The notes: generated from the sequence alone by a model not told the origin. A DNA stretch of 64,000 bases from Chitinophagaceae bacterium (GCA_016715365.1 JADKAM010000009.1:68980-132979), one strand, 5' to 3'. Shown: positions 26,094 through 36,120, counted from the first letter of the stretch. Made by a program: numbers and translations.

Positions 26094-26573
26094 TTATTTT
26101 ATACCATCATTCCTACGCATAAATTCATATAAAGCCCTTGCATCTTCATCTGCAATATTCTGGTTAGGCATACGTACCAGGCAAATTTCCAACTGAGCCT
26201 GTGCTTTAGGATCCTTATTCAACATAGCATCTGTATTGGTTGCAAAATTCATGATCCAGGCGGCAGTATGACGATCAGTAACACCCAGCCAACCCGGGCC
26301 AACTAATTTTTCGCCGGTTAGTTTATGGCAACTAACGCATTTTACACCATACACTTTTTCACCTGCAGCGGCCATGATTGGGTCCAGTTTTTCGCCAACG
26401 GCTACTTCAGTAAACTTACCTTCGCCTCTTTCAGGATCGTAAGAAGGATTACCGTTTTCAGTTTTTCCGGATTCAGATGATGAGCTTTCTGAAGTGCCTG
26501 AAGATTTTTCAGCATTACCACCACAAGCTGCTATACATGCGCCCATAAACAGAAGAATTGCAATTTTTTTCAT
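26094..26573 (-). CDS. Cytochrome c lipoprotein of the nos operon
   Basis: 159-aa monohaem cytochrome c. Lipoprotein signal (ACIAACGG, Cys 17), Ser/Glu-rich linker, haem motif CVSCH near residue 79 and distal Met in CLVRMPNQNI. It heads the operon and is the likely electron donor to NosZ in the periplasm, as seen in clade II nos clusters. Confidence 0.9.
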   Translation of the reverse strand: MKKIAILLFMGACIAACGGNAEKSSGTSESSSSESGKTENGNPSYDPERGEGKFTEVAVGEKLDPIMAAAGEKVYGVKCVSCHKLTGEKLVGPGWLGVTDRHTAAWIMNFATNTDAMLNKDPKAQAQLEICLVRMPNQNIADEDARALYEFMRRNDGIK

Positions 26574-26607
26574 GTTTTTTTTAGTTTAATGTTGTATTTT
26601 GTTTGTA

Positions 26608-26650
26608 CAAGATTAAGAGCATACGGGAAATTATTTTATGCGTTCAGTCA
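26608..26650 (-). promoter_or_regulatory. Candidate promoter of the cytochrome c-nosZ operon (weak operator)
   Basis: Minus-strand box TAATCTTG at 26608-26615 (7/8) with a degenerate operator TGACTGAACGCA at 26639-26650 (7 of 10 defined positions), exactly 33 bp apart. Individually weak, but the spacing matches the strong sites. Confidence 0.35.
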
Positions 26651-26746
26651 TATCCCCAGCAACAACCTCAAACCCCTGAAGAAATCTTAAATAGAATTCA
26701 ACTGCAGTAAAGATTTTATGAACATATAATACTTCAGTCAACCTGG

Positions 26747-26813
26747 CATGATTTGAATCATGCGGTCAGCTGCTCAGACTCACTGCCCTAAATCTTGAAG
26801 GAGGCTACTTTTG
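26747..26813 (+). promoter_or_regulatory. Crp/Fnr-type operator and promoter of crp gene
   Basis: Perfect palindrome CATGATT-TG-AATCATG at 26747-26762 and a perfect -7 box TACTTTTG at 26806-26813, 55 bp apart. The box lies downstream of the ATG at 26795, which supports 26837 as the true start and suggests autoregulation. Confidence 0.7.
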
Positions 26814-26836
26814 GTACGAACAGAAATATAATTTAT

Positions 26837-27433
26837 ATGCAAATAGATATTGATACTTTACTTGCCTGGGGTGCAGCCTATAAAAAAGTAGCCGCAGGGG
26901 AAATTATTTTCCGGGAAGGTGCGGAGTCTTCTTTTTATTATCAATTGGTTTCCGGCAAAGTAAGATGGGTGAATATAAACGACGAAGGCAAGGAATTTAT
27001 ACAAACCATTATTGAGCCCGATGAATGCTTTGGCGAATTTCCTTTGTTTGATGATGAGCCATTTGCTGCCAGTGCTATCGCTGATGAAGATTCGGTTATC
27101 ATACGCTTACATCGTTCTTCTTTCCACCAGCTGTTAAAAGAAAATCCTGATTTACATTTTGAGTTTACCCGTTTACTTACCCAAAGGCTGCGGTTTAAAT
27201 TTTTAATTTTAAAAGAGCTGGCCAATCACAATCCCGAGGGCAGCATTTCTACCCTGCTTAATTATTTTAAGCAAACGCAAAAAAACATCTGCACCAAATG
27301 TAACCGGTTAAAACTTACACGCCAGCAAATAGCCGATATGACCGGGCTAAGGGTTGAAACTGTAATCCGCACCATGAAGTTCATGCAATCTAAAGGCGAT
27401 CTGCAGATTACAAAGGGTAAGGTTTACTGCTGA
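26837..27433 (+). CDS. Crp/Fnr family transcriptional regulator
   Basis: 198-aa regulator: cNMP-binding-type beta-roll (residues about 10-115) and a C-terminal winged helix with LTRQQIADMTGLRVETVIRTMK. It lacks the N-terminal Cys set of FNR, so it is more like DNR/NnrR-type NO or redox sensors. A CTKC pair sits just before the recognition domain and may be a redox switch. Placed between the nos operon and the oxidase-like gene, and probably binds the TGATTnnAATCA operators found here, including its own. Confidence 0.88.
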   Translation: MQIDIDTLLAWGAAYKKVAAGEIIFREGAESSFYYQLVSGKVRWVNINDEGKEFIQTIIEPDECFGEFPLFDDEPFAASAIADEDSVIIRLHRSSFHQLLKENPDLHFEFTRLLTQRLRFKFLILKELANHNPEGSISTLLNYFKQTQKNICTKCNRLKLTRQQIADMTGLRVETVIRTMKFMQSKGDLQITKGKVYC

Positions 27434-27434
27434 A

Positions 27435-27479
27435 TGTGATTTGAATCATACAATCTTACTCAATAGATCGATTTCTTTG
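27435..27479 (+). promoter_or_regulatory. Crp/Fnr-type operator and promoter of oxidase-like gene
   Basis: Operator TGATT-TG-AATCA at 27437-27448 and box TTTCTTTG at 27472-27479 (7/8), 33 bp apart: class II-like spacing. The ATG at 27495 follows about 16 bp after the box. Confidence 0.6.
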
Positions 27480-27494
27480 TACTAAACAGTACTT

Positions 27495-28715
27495 ATGGTG
27501 TTTCCGCTGTTGCGCTGGCTAAAAATTTCACTGATTAACTTATTGATTGTGGCTATTCTTGGCTTTGTGCTGAGATATAAGATTTTGTATCCACTGCCTT
27601 TTATAGACCAAAAACATTTGTTGCACGGCCATTCTCATTTTGCTTTTGCCGGGTGGATAACACAGTCAATCATGGCGCTGCTGGTTGCTTACCTGGTAAA
27701 ACAACAAGACAATAATGATTACAAAAAGTACACCTGGTTTTTATATGCCAATCTTATTACAGCATATGGCATGTTGATTGCCTTTCCCATAGAAGGATAT
27801 GGATTATTTTCTATCATCTTCTCAACAACATCCATAATTGTTTCTTACTTTTTTGCTTTTTATTACTGGCGTGATCTGAACAGGCTGTCTATTAAAAGCG
27901 CAGCAAATTCCTGGTTTAAAGCAGCTGTATTATTTAATGCGCTTTCATCATTGGGGGCATTTGCTTTAACCATCATGATGGTGAACAAGGTCATTCATCA
28001 AAACTGGTACCTGGCTGCCGAATATTTTTACCTGCATTTTCAATACAATGGTTGGTTCTTCTTTGCCTGTATGGGATTATTTACGGCATTCATCAGCCGG
28101 CATACCAATACAGAAAACAGCCTTACCAAAATATTCAGGCTTTTTGCATTTGCAGTTGTACCAGCCTATTTCCTGTCTGCATTATGGCTGGATATTCCTG
28201 TATGGGTTTACATATTGGTTATACTCGCAGCCATTGCACAAGTTATTGGCTGGTGGTGGCTTGTAAAGTTGATACGGAAAAACTGGGCGCTGCTAAAACC
28301 TAAATTTTCGACTGTTTCAAAATATATACTTGCCTGTTCAGCCGCTGCACTTACAGCAAAACTGCTTTTACAACTGGGTTCTACCATACCGGCTTTAAGC
28401 GATCTTGCATTTGGTTTCAGACCCATTGTTATTGGTTACCTGCACCTGGTTTTACTGGGTGTTATTACGTTGTTTTTGCTGGGTTGCATGTTTGCCGAAG
28501 AATATTTTTATTTGAATAAATGGTCGGTAAGAGGTGTATATACTTTTGCCTTTGCAGTTATTTTAAATGAAATTTTACTAATGACACAAGGCGTTGCAGC
28601 CATTACCTACACTGCCATTCCGTTTATTAATGAGATGTTACTGGTTACTGCATTTTTTTTATTTTCAGGTGCTTTGCTTATTTCTTTCTCAAAGAAAAAA
28701 AGTTTACAAAAGTGA
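27495..28715 (+). CDS. Heme-copper-oxidase subunit I-like membrane protein (function unknown)
   Basis: 406-aa protein with about 11-12 membrane helices. A His-rich motif HLLHGHSHFAFAGW in helix 2 resembles the haem-ligand helix of CcoN/NorB-type proteins, and YLHFQYNGWFFFACMGLF and GYLHLVLLG carry further membrane His. The classical WYGHNAV and HH motifs of true oxidases are not seen, so the copper site may be missing or altered. Known NO reductase NorB is not otherwise present in the window. Lying between a Crp/Fnr gene and RIC, both NO-linked, an NO reductase or NO-sensing role is a hypothesis only. Confidence 0.6.
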   Translation: MVFPLLRWLKISLINLLIVAILGFVLRYKILYPLPFIDQKHLLHGHSHFAFAGWITQSIMALLVAYLVKQQDNNDYKKYTWFLYANLITAYGMLIAFPIEGYGLFSIIFSTTSIIVSYFFAFYYWRDLNRLSIKSAANSWFKAAVLFNALSSLGAFALTIMMVNKVIHQNWYLAAEYFYLHFQYNGWFFFACMGLFTAFISRHTNTENSLTKIFRLFAFAVVPAYFLSALWLDIPVWVYILVILAAIAQVIGWWWLVKLIRKNWALLKPKFSTVSKYILACSAAALTAKLLLQLGSTIPALSDLAFGFRPIVIGYLHLVLLGVITLFLLGCMFAEEYFYLNKWSVRGVYTFAFAVILNEILLMTQGVAAITYTAIPFINEMLLVTAFFLFSGALLISFSKKKSLQK

Positions 28716-28755
28716 TTTCAATCACAGTTTGCCATTTTTTACTAAGGCAACTTTG
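28711..28755 (+). promoter_or_regulatory. Crp/Fnr-type operator and promoter of RIC gene
   Basis: Operator GTGATT-TC-AATCAC at 28712-28725 (perfect palindrome) and box CAACTTTG at 28748-28755 (7/8), 33 bp apart. RIC ATG at 28770. Confidence 0.65.
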
Positions 28756-28769
28756 TAAAAAATATAATT

Positions 28770-29495
28770 ATGACAAACATTGCAGAACAAACACTGGCAA
28801 CCATTGTAACCAACAACCATTTTACAGTTCCTGTACTGGAAAAATACGACCTTGATTTTTGCTGCAAAGGCAAAAGAACATTGGCAGATGCCTGTACTGA
28901 AAAAGGAATTTCAATTGAAGCCATTTCTGAAGAGCTGGAAAAATCCTCAGAAATACCAACCACAAAAATGCCATTTACAGAGATGACTGCAGAACAACTG
29001 ATCAGTTACATCCTCATTCATCATCATTTTTATGTAAAGCAATCTATGCCAACCATCATCGGGCATTTAGAGAAAGTGGCTGCCAAACATGGCGATCGTT
29101 TTCCTTATATGGCTGAAGTACTCAGTTTATTCAGGGAAATAAATGATGAAATGACCATGCACATGCACAAGGAAGAAGTGATTCTTTTTCCAAGAATAAA
29201 AGAAGTAACAGCACAGCAGGAGGCTCATCAACACAGCAACCTGGCTCCCGGATATATTGCAGCACCCATACAGGTTATGGAGCTGGAACATGAACATGCC
29301 GGAGATATTTTGTATAAGATCAGGTCTTTAACAAACAACTATACCCCGCCTGAAGGAGCCTGTACAACATTCCAGGTTAGCCTTGCCGAATTAAAAGAAT
29401 TTGAAGAAGACCTGCACAGGCATGTTCACCTGGAAAACAATTTGTTGTTTCCGCTGGCAGAAAAAATATTAACCACTCAAATTAATCTTAATTAA
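28770..29495 (+). CDS. ric: RIC/ScdA iron-sulfur cluster repair di-iron protein
   Basis: 241-aa protein. N-terminal ScdA domain with DLDFCCKGKRTLADAC, then a hemerythrin-like di-iron domain with HHHFYVKQ, MHKEEVILFPRI, ELEHEHAG and HVHLENNLLFP. It repairs Fe-S proteins after NO or oxidative damage (YtfE/ScdA/NorA in other bacteria). Directly controlled by the Crp/Fnr-type operator upstream. Confidence 0.93.
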   Translation: MTNIAEQTLATIVTNNHFTVPVLEKYDLDFCCKGKRTLADACTEKGISIEAISEELEKSSEIPTTKMPFTEMTAEQLISYILIHHHFYVKQSMPTIIGHLEKVAAKHGDRFPYMAEVLSLFREINDEMTMHMHKEEVILFPRIKEVTAQQEAHQHSNLAPGYIAAPIQVMELEHEHAGDILYKIRSLTNNYTPPEGACTTFQVSLAELKEFEEDLHRHVHLENNLLFPLAEKILTTQINLN

Positions 29496-29558
29496 TAATG
29501 TCCTGCTTAAAATTCAAATAGCATGTTTATTGTACTGAAAAGTTGATTTTATTTGATG

Positions 29559-29590
29559 ATCCGGGAAACTTTCTTCCCGGATTTCCTTTT
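29559..29590 (+). terminator. Intrinsic terminator after RIC gene
   Basis: 9-bp stem ATCCGGGAA / TTCCCGGAT with 6-nt loop followed by TTTCCTTTT. Confidence 0.7.
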
Positions 29591-29624
29591 GCAAAATGAT
29601 TGAAATCTGTATCATTTTACAAAC

Positions 29625-29667
29625 TGACCTATATCATAAAAATCAAGCCGCAGTAAATCTACATTTG
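29625..29667 (+). promoter_or_regulatory. Candidate promoter of tryptophanase operon
   Basis: Perfect -7 box TACATTTG at 29660-29667. TGACCTATATCA at 29625-29636 (7 of 10 defined positions) is centred exactly 33 bp upstream. A second operator-like site TGATTGAAATCT at 29597-29608 lies 61 bp away. The leader to the ATG at 29774 is about 100 nt and shows no obvious leader peptide. Confidence 0.4.
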
Positions 29668-29773
29668 CTCCATGCAACTCTGGAAGAATATCATCAGCCG
29701 TCCTTCATAATCACCCACACTCCCATCCGGGCAATATCCCATTTACTGATTTATTCATTCAAACATGTAACAT

Positions 29774-31144
29774 ATGCATACCATCATAGAACCATTCCGC
29801 ATAAAATCTGTTGAACCCATTTACTTTAATACAGCAGCAGAAAGAAAATTAATTTTAGAAAAAGCATTTTACAATCCATTCCTTATTCATAGCAACGATG
29901 TACTGATAGACCTGCTGACCGACAGCGGCACCAGTGCCATGAGCAGTAACCAGTGGGCCGGCATCATGCAGGGAGATGAATCCTATGCAGGCAGTCCCAG
30001 TTTTTTTCGTTTTGAAAAAACCATACAGGATATTACCGGCATGCCCATTGTAATACCCGCCCACCAGGGAAGGGCTGCAGAAAAAATTCTGTTCAGCATC
30101 CTGGGTGGACCCGGAAAATATATTGTAAGCAATACCCTGTTTGATACTACCAGGGCCAATATAGAATTCTCCGGTGCTGCCGGTGTAGACTTAATCTGCG
30201 AAGCAGGTAAACATCCGACTGTACCTGCACCATTTAAAGGAAATATGGATGTGGATGCTTTAGAAAAATTCATTGCTAAAAAAGGTGCTGCCAATATTCC
30301 ATTGTGCATGATCACGGTTACCAACAATTCCGGTGGTGGCCAGCCCGTGAGCATGCAAAATATTAAAGACGTAAAAAAGATCTGCTCAGCAAATAATATC
30401 CCGTTGTTTATTGATGCCTGCCGTTTTGCAGAGAATGCCTGGTTTATCAAACTGCGTGAAGATGGGTATGCAGATAAAACGATACCTGAAATTGCAAAGG
30501 AACTTTTTTCCTATGCCGATGGCTGCACCATGAGTGCCAAGAAAGATGCTTTTGCAAATATTGGCGGCTTTTTGGCCATGCATGATGAAGCATTGGCAAA
30601 ACAATGCCGCAACCTGCTGATCATGACCGAGGGTTTTCCAACATACGGCGGACTTGCAGGCCGTGACCTGGAAGCCATTGCCATTGGTTTAATGGAAGTG
30701 ATGGATGAACATTACCTGCAATACCGCATCCGCAGTATTGAATACCTCACCAATAAATTAATTGGGGCCGGTGTGCCGGTGATGCAGCCTGCGGGCGGCC
30801 ATGCCGTGTACCTGGTTGCGGATGAATTTTTACCGCATATACCGGTTGACCAATATCCAGGCCAGGCATTGGTTGGCGCCTTGTACGAGCATGGAGGCAT
30901 ACGCAGTGTGGAGATCGGCTCACTGATGTTTGGTAAGTATGATGAACAGGGAAAATTGATTCCTGCAGCGCTGGAACTGGTGCGGCTGGCCATTCCAAGG
31001 AGGGTGTACACACAAAGCCATATTGATTATGTGGCCGAAGTGATCATAGAAGTTTTCAATAAACGTACAGCAATCAAAGGATTAGAAATTATTGAAGAAG
31101 CACCAACACTCAGGCATTTTACTGCCAAACTAAAATCAAACTAA
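29774..31144 (+). CDS. tnaA: Tryptophanase / beta-eliminating lyase
   Basis: 456-aa PLP enzyme of the tryptophanase/tyrosine phenol-lyase family, which cleaves the side chain from L-Trp (or L-Tyr) to give indole (or phenol), pyruvate and ammonia. The PLP Lys lies in MSAKKDAF; other family motifs are LLTDSGTSAMS, PAHQGRAAE, DACRFAENAWF and GGLAGRDLEA. Comparison with the next gene, a typical tyrosine phenol-lyase, suggests this is the tryptophanase. An exact substrate call needs an alignment. Confidence 0.85.
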   Translation: MHTIIEPFRIKSVEPIYFNTAAERKLILEKAFYNPFLIHSNDVLIDLLTDSGTSAMSSNQWAGIMQGDESYAGSPSFFRFEKTIQDITGMPIVIPAHQGRAAEKILFSILGGPGKYIVSNTLFDTTRANIEFSGAAGVDLICEAGKHPTVPAPFKGNMDVDALEKFIAKKGAANIPLCMITVTNNSGGGQPVSMQNIKDVKKICSANNIPLFIDACRFAENAWFIKLREDGYADKTIPEIAKELFSYADGCTMSAKKDAFANIGGFLAMHDEALAKQCRNLLIMTEGFPTYGGLAGRDLEAIAIGLMEVMDEHYLQYRIRSIEYLTNKLIGAGVPVMQPAGGHAVYLVADEFLPHIPVDQYPGQALVGALYEHGGIRSVEIGSLMFGKYDEQGKLIPAALELVRLAIPRRVYTQSHIDYVAEVIIEVFNKRTAIKGLEIIEEAPTLRHFTAKLKSN

Positions 31145-31156
31145 AAAATCAATCGT

Positions 31157-32537
<1,381 letters not shown>

Positions 32538-32554
32538 TGTTCAGGCAGTTTAAT

Positions 32555-32598
32555 ATAAAGAAAGCCGGCAACAATTTAATGTTGCCGGCTTTCTTTAT
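32555..32598. terminator. Long bidirectional terminator
   Basis: Perfect 19-bp stem (32555-32573 with 32580-32598) with 6-nt loop and GC-rich core CCGGCAACA, between the converging tpl and 32.6-34.4 kb genes. It overlaps the stop of the leftward gene. Confidence 0.8.
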
Positions 32599-34403
32599 GC
32601 ATTCATAAAAGGATATTGAAAAAGCAGTAAGTCCAGTTCCAACGTGGCATTCCTTAACTGGCTGATAAAAAGTTTTTTGAAATTTTGGGCTACCCCCGGC
32701 AGTTGCTGATAGTATGCAATACCGGCTTTAAGGTTTTTATAAAAAGAAATATAATATTTCTTTTTCCCCTCCAGCTGGTTTGATTTAAAATCACTTTCAA
32801 GCTGCTCTTTCAGGTAACTGATATATAAATTCAGTTCTGTAATAAACATATGCGGCCTGTAGTTATTGGCCAGGATATTCTTGCGGCCATAAATATGATC
32901 AGTCATGGTTTGCAGGGAAACAACTTCAGAAAAATTAGCAATATTGGGGCCGGGGCAAATATTAACTGCCGGTAAATGTTTAATAAATGTTTCCGAATAA
33001 TGTATGGCAGCCGCATTGCTTAATCCTATGCACAAACATTCCTTATCCAACACTTCCTGCAGCATCCTGTTGTATTCGGGTTCGGGCAAACCAAGAGATT
33101 GCAACTGTGCAATTTTTAATTTTTGATACTTATGTGATGCCGTACAAATAGGCTCTTTGGTAAACTCTGTATTAAAAGCCAGGTGTTTTTCGGTACAGGG
33201 ACTTCCGGGTTTTCCAGAGGCGATACGTGCCTGTTTTTCTTTATCACCACTCGTTCCTTTTAAATAATAAAACGGTACGCCAAAGGGAGAATTCCGGCTC
33301 AGTACCACATCATCTTTTTTGGCTGCACACAATAGTTTTAAAGTTTCTTCATCAACCGTAGTGGCTTCTGGTACCAGTAAAAAAGGTGTGCCCCACCCTG
33401 TGCTTGCTATTTGGTAATGGCTATGCAAAAATTCATCTTCCTGGTTTGTGCCAATTCCTCCCTGAACAGTGATGATTAATTCCGGAGGATATAAAAATTT
33501 CCTTTTTGTTTTTTGCTCCAATGCTTTATTATACAATTCAAAAAGCGAATCAATGAGTTCCTGTTTTCTTGATTTAAACTCTTCCAGTATAGGTCCCAGC
33601 AAATAGCCTTCGGTGGCAAATGCATGTCCGCCGCAGTTCAGGCCCGATTCGATCCTGAACTCACTTACCCAGATCCCTTTTTTTGCCAGGTATTTTCCCT
33701 GTATCAACGCCGAACGGAAATCGCTCACTTTGATGACTACTTTTTTTGTAAAAGCGCCATCAAGGTTCACATCAAATCCATCACAGTTCTCCAGGTAATT
33801 GTACAATCTTAAATTTGTACCGGCAGAAAAGATAACAGAAGAGTTTTGCAGATCACTTGTAACATAGCCCCGCAAAGCAGCTACAGCATCAGATCCATCT
33901 TCAATCAGCTCACCTGCCTTATTAAAATTATTCCGGTCAGTCTTGGTCATAATATTCACATCAATACTACCCGGCCTGATCTGCGACCGTAAATATTCCT
34001 GCAGTTTTTTCTTTTCATTTTCTTCATTGGTATACATCATTTTGCAGTAACATTGTTTCAGTACACTATCGCCCGGCAGCATTTCAAAATATGTTACTAT
34101 TTCCGATCCTTTTTCAAATGCGGAAGCTTTAAGATTTTTGATCTGTTCCTGAACGATCCTGTTAACCAGGTTCAGGTAATCGGTAATCCGTTTTGCCCTG
34201 AAGTCGTCTTCGTGAACAGTGATGGGCTGATAAGTTTCGCCGATGGTTGGATAATAATGCTTACGCATCATTTCTATCAACCGGTTTTCTACAATAGAAA
34301 TAACAGATGAGATACCAAAACGGGCAACCTTAACCGGGCTGTCGATGGTGTATGCCAGTCCCATGACCGGAATATGAAATTTATGAACTGCTGAATGGTA
34401 CAT
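32595..34403 (-). CDS. Nitronate monooxygenase/FabK-like TIM-barrel protein (large, divergent)
   Basis: 602 aa from the Met at 34403 (an upstream Met at 34451 adds a low-complexity stretch). The N-terminus FHIPVMGLAYTIDSPVKVARFG, CGGHAFATEGYLLG, VQGGIGTNQEDEFL and GWGTPFLLVPEATTV recall the FMN-binding barrel of nitronate monooxygenase and FabK, but the protein is about twice as long, with a Cys-containing region (GSPCTEKHLAFN, ICTASHKYQ, DKECLCIGLSN) and a helical C-terminus. Substrate unknown. Single gene. Confidence 0.55.
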   Translation of the reverse strand: MYHSAVHKFHIPVMGLAYTIDSPVKVARFGISSVISIVENRLIEMMRKHYYPTIGETYQPITVHEDDFRAKRITDYLNLVNRIVQEQIKNLKASAFEKGSEIVTYFEMLPGDSVLKQCYCKMMYTNEENEKKKLQEYLRSQIRPGSIDVNIMTKTDRNNFNKAGELIEDGSDAVAALRGYVTSDLQNSSVIFSAGTNLRLYNYLENCDGFDVNLDGAFTKKVVIKVSDFRSALIQGKYLAKKGIWVSEFRIESGLNCGGHAFATEGYLLGPILEEFKSRKQELIDSLFELYNKALEQKTKRKFLYPPELIITVQGGIGTNQEDEFLHSHYQIASTGWGTPFLLVPEATTVDEETLKLLCAAKKDDVVLSRNSPFGVPFYYLKGTSGDKEKQARIASGKPGSPCTEKHLAFNTEFTKEPICTASHKYQKLKIAQLQSLGLPEPEYNRMLQEVLDKECLCIGLSNAAAIHYSETFIKHLPAVNICPGPNIANFSEVVSLQTMTDHIYGRKNILANNYRPHMFITELNLYISYLKEQLESDFKSNQLEGKKKYYISFYKNLKAGIAYYQQLPGVAQNFKKLFISQLRNATLELDLLLFQYPFMNA

Positions 34404-34529
34404 GCTATTATGGTGCTGATGATTAAATTGCTGACTACAATAAATCAGCACAATGAGGATGTTACCGGCTCTTTTTTAAGGGCCGGTAAATGTAACCGGT
34501 AATTAAAATATGGATAAAAGATCAGTGAT

Positions 34530-34907
34530 CTACTTCCTGCATTTTTCCTTTATCTCGTGAAATATATCGTGCGCTTCTGTGATCATTACTTTTAACTGTG
34601 CGTCTGTTTTACGGGCAGCTTTTGCATGAATCAGTTCGCATTGTTTTACCAGTTTGTCCAAAATTGGTTTTGTAACTTCCCCGTTAAACCCTGCTGGCAC
34701 CACTGCACTTTGCCATGCTTTTGCCTTGGCAACCAACTCAGCCGAATTTTTTCTTACGGGTTTCAGATCATTTTCCTCTGCAGGATGAAATGATACACTC
34801 ATGATGGTATGAAAATTTTCCATTTCGATCCACTTTGCTTCCTGGGAAAAAGCAGGAAATGCTGCAAAAGATAAGGCCAGCAGCAGCGCTGCAATTTTTA
34901 ATTTCAT
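34530..34907 (-). CDS. Exported helical protein, unknown
   Basis: 125 aa with a clear signal peptide (MKLKIAALLLALSFAAFPAFSQ) and a mature helical domain of about 100 aa with EMENFHTIMSVSFHPAEENDLKPVRKN and a C-terminal HDIFHEIKEKC. Size and His/Cys spread recall four-helix periplasmic proteins such as cytochrome c' but CxxCH is absent. Located 12 bp downstream of the next gene in the same direction. Confidence 0.65.
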   Translation of the reverse strand: MKLKIAALLLALSFAAFPAFSQEAKWIEMENFHTIMSVSFHPAEENDLKPVRKNSAELVAKAKAWQSAVVPAGFNGEVTKPILDKLVKQCELIHAKAARKTDAQLKVMITEAHDIFHEIKEKCRK

Positions 34908-34918
34908 AGTATTTATTT

Positions 34919-35395
34919 TCAGTTTAAATGTAAGTTGTTTATTATTTCAAGAGCCACAGCCTGGTTTTCCTGCTCCCGCTGCCAACTGATCTTTTTCCCA
35001 AATCCCAATGTACTGTCGGTCATTTTGATGCTGTCGATCTGAATTGTCCAGATCTCTCCGGGTACAGCCAGGGCCATAGGATTTGCCTTATGATAATTTC
35101 CCGAAGCATTTTGTGCCAGTGGATGTTCCTTATCCAATAAAACCCCTTCAAACTGGAGCCCCTTTACCACCAATGCATGTAACTTATCCGGCAACACTGT
35201 ACCGGCTACAAACGGATGCTGCATTAACAAAGTTGCATGATGCGATTCTTTGGATGATTTAAAATACAGTAACCCCTTTTCAACATTCACTGCATAGAAA
35301 CAACTGAAACAATACGGCTTTCCTGTTTCATCTACACAGCAAATACCGGCACAGGTTTGTTCTTTTATAAATTGAGAGATTGTTTTGTTCATCAT
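34919..35395 (-). CDS. Pyridoxamine 5'-phosphate oxidase-like flavin-fold protein
   Basis: 158-aa split-barrel protein, cytoplasmic. It has the PNPOx-like sequence CFYAVNVEKGLLYFKSSKESHHATLL and PFVAGTV. FMN or haem binding is usual in the family, but no specific activity can be named. The N-terminal part is Cys-rich (TCAGICCVDETGKPYCFSC). Upstream of the exported helical protein, probably in one transcript. Confidence 0.7.
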   Translation of the reverse strand: MMNKTISQFIKEQTCAGICCVDETGKPYCFSCFYAVNVEKGLLYFKSSKESHHATLLMQHPFVAGTVLPDKLHALVVKGLQFEGVLLDKEHPLAQNASGNYHKANPMALAVPGEIWTIQIDSIKMTDSTLGFGKKISWQREQENQAVALEIINNLHLN

Positions 35396-35550
35396 ATCAT
35401 GTGTATTTATAGTTCATTCTTTTTTTTAGGCATTACCATAAAATATTCCAGTCTACATCATAGGTTTATTTAAAATTGAAGCAGCAGGTTATGGAATTTA
35501 AAAAAATGGTTTGAATTTTAATTTTATCCTGCAAATATAGCAATTAAAGA

Positions 35551-35558
35551 TAACTTTG
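35551..35558 (+). promoter_or_regulatory. -7 box TAACTTTG in the 35.4-35.7 kb intergenic region
   Basis: A perfect TAnnTTTG box lies 137 bp before the PTPS gene. The 299-bp gap 35396-35694 is AT-rich; no palindrome of the 33/55 series is placed correctly here and nothing else is seen. Confidence 0.35.
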
Positions 35559-35694
35559 TCCTTATTTATTTACCCGATGATGCTTTACATGATTCTACCT
35601 GTTTCCCATCAGTTATCAGACAGTTGATCAGACATTATCACCATTTGAACTGCCGCTAGCCTGATTATCAATAACTTTTAAACCTAAACCCATT

Positions 35695-36120
35695 ATGCTG
35701 AGTATAACCAAGATCTTTCACTTTGAAATGGCACATGCCATTTACGGATATGCAGGTGCCTGTAAAAATATCCATGGTCATTCTTATGAGTTGCATGTAA
35801 CTGTATCTGCTGAAAGAGATGAAACAGTTTACATTCCGCCTCCCGGGTTTATGGCCGACTTTAAGGATATTAAAAAATGGGTTCAGGCTGCGGTTATAGA
35901 AAAAATGGATCACAGCCTTTTATTATCACCGGATTTTATTGCCGCAAACCCAACCGTTTCTTCTTTTAAAAACCTTGTTATATTTGAAGCTGAACCAACG
36001 GCCGAAAACCTGTTGATTCATATCAGGCAGATGCTCGTTAATATATTTCCGGAGAATTTAAAACTGATCCGTTTAAAATTATTTGAAACAAAAGATTCTT
36101 ATGCTGAGTGGATCGAATAA
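35695..36120 (+). CDS. 6-pyruvoyl tetrahydropterin synthase/QueD family protein
   Basis: 141-aa T-fold enzyme. Zn ligands His 14 (FEMAHAI), His 27 and His 29 (NIHGHSY), catalytic Cys 23 (GACKN), and C-terminal ETKDSYAEW. QueD makes 6-carboxy-tetrahydropterin for queuosine and related 7-deazapurines; PTPS homologues make tetrahydropterins. No queuosine genes are next to it, so the pathway is left open. Confidence 0.85.
   Translation: MLSITKIFHFEMAHAIYGYAGACKNIHGHSYELHVTVSAERDETVYIPPPGFMADFKDIKKWVQAAVIEKMDHSLLLSPDFIAANPTVSSFKNLVIFEAEPTAENLLIHIRQMLVNIFPENLKLIRLKLFETKDSYAEWIE

Noticed and set aside
29596..29814. 72-aa ORF upstream of tryptophanase, possible leader peptide
   Set aside because: It spans the promoter elements, is His/Ile-rich and overlaps the tnaA start; no Trp-rich leader is present.
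34462..34489. TTACCGGC/GCCGGTAA hairpin near 34.47 kb as terminator
   Set aside because: Only 8 bp, 12-nt loop and no T-run in the direction of the neighbouring leftward genes.
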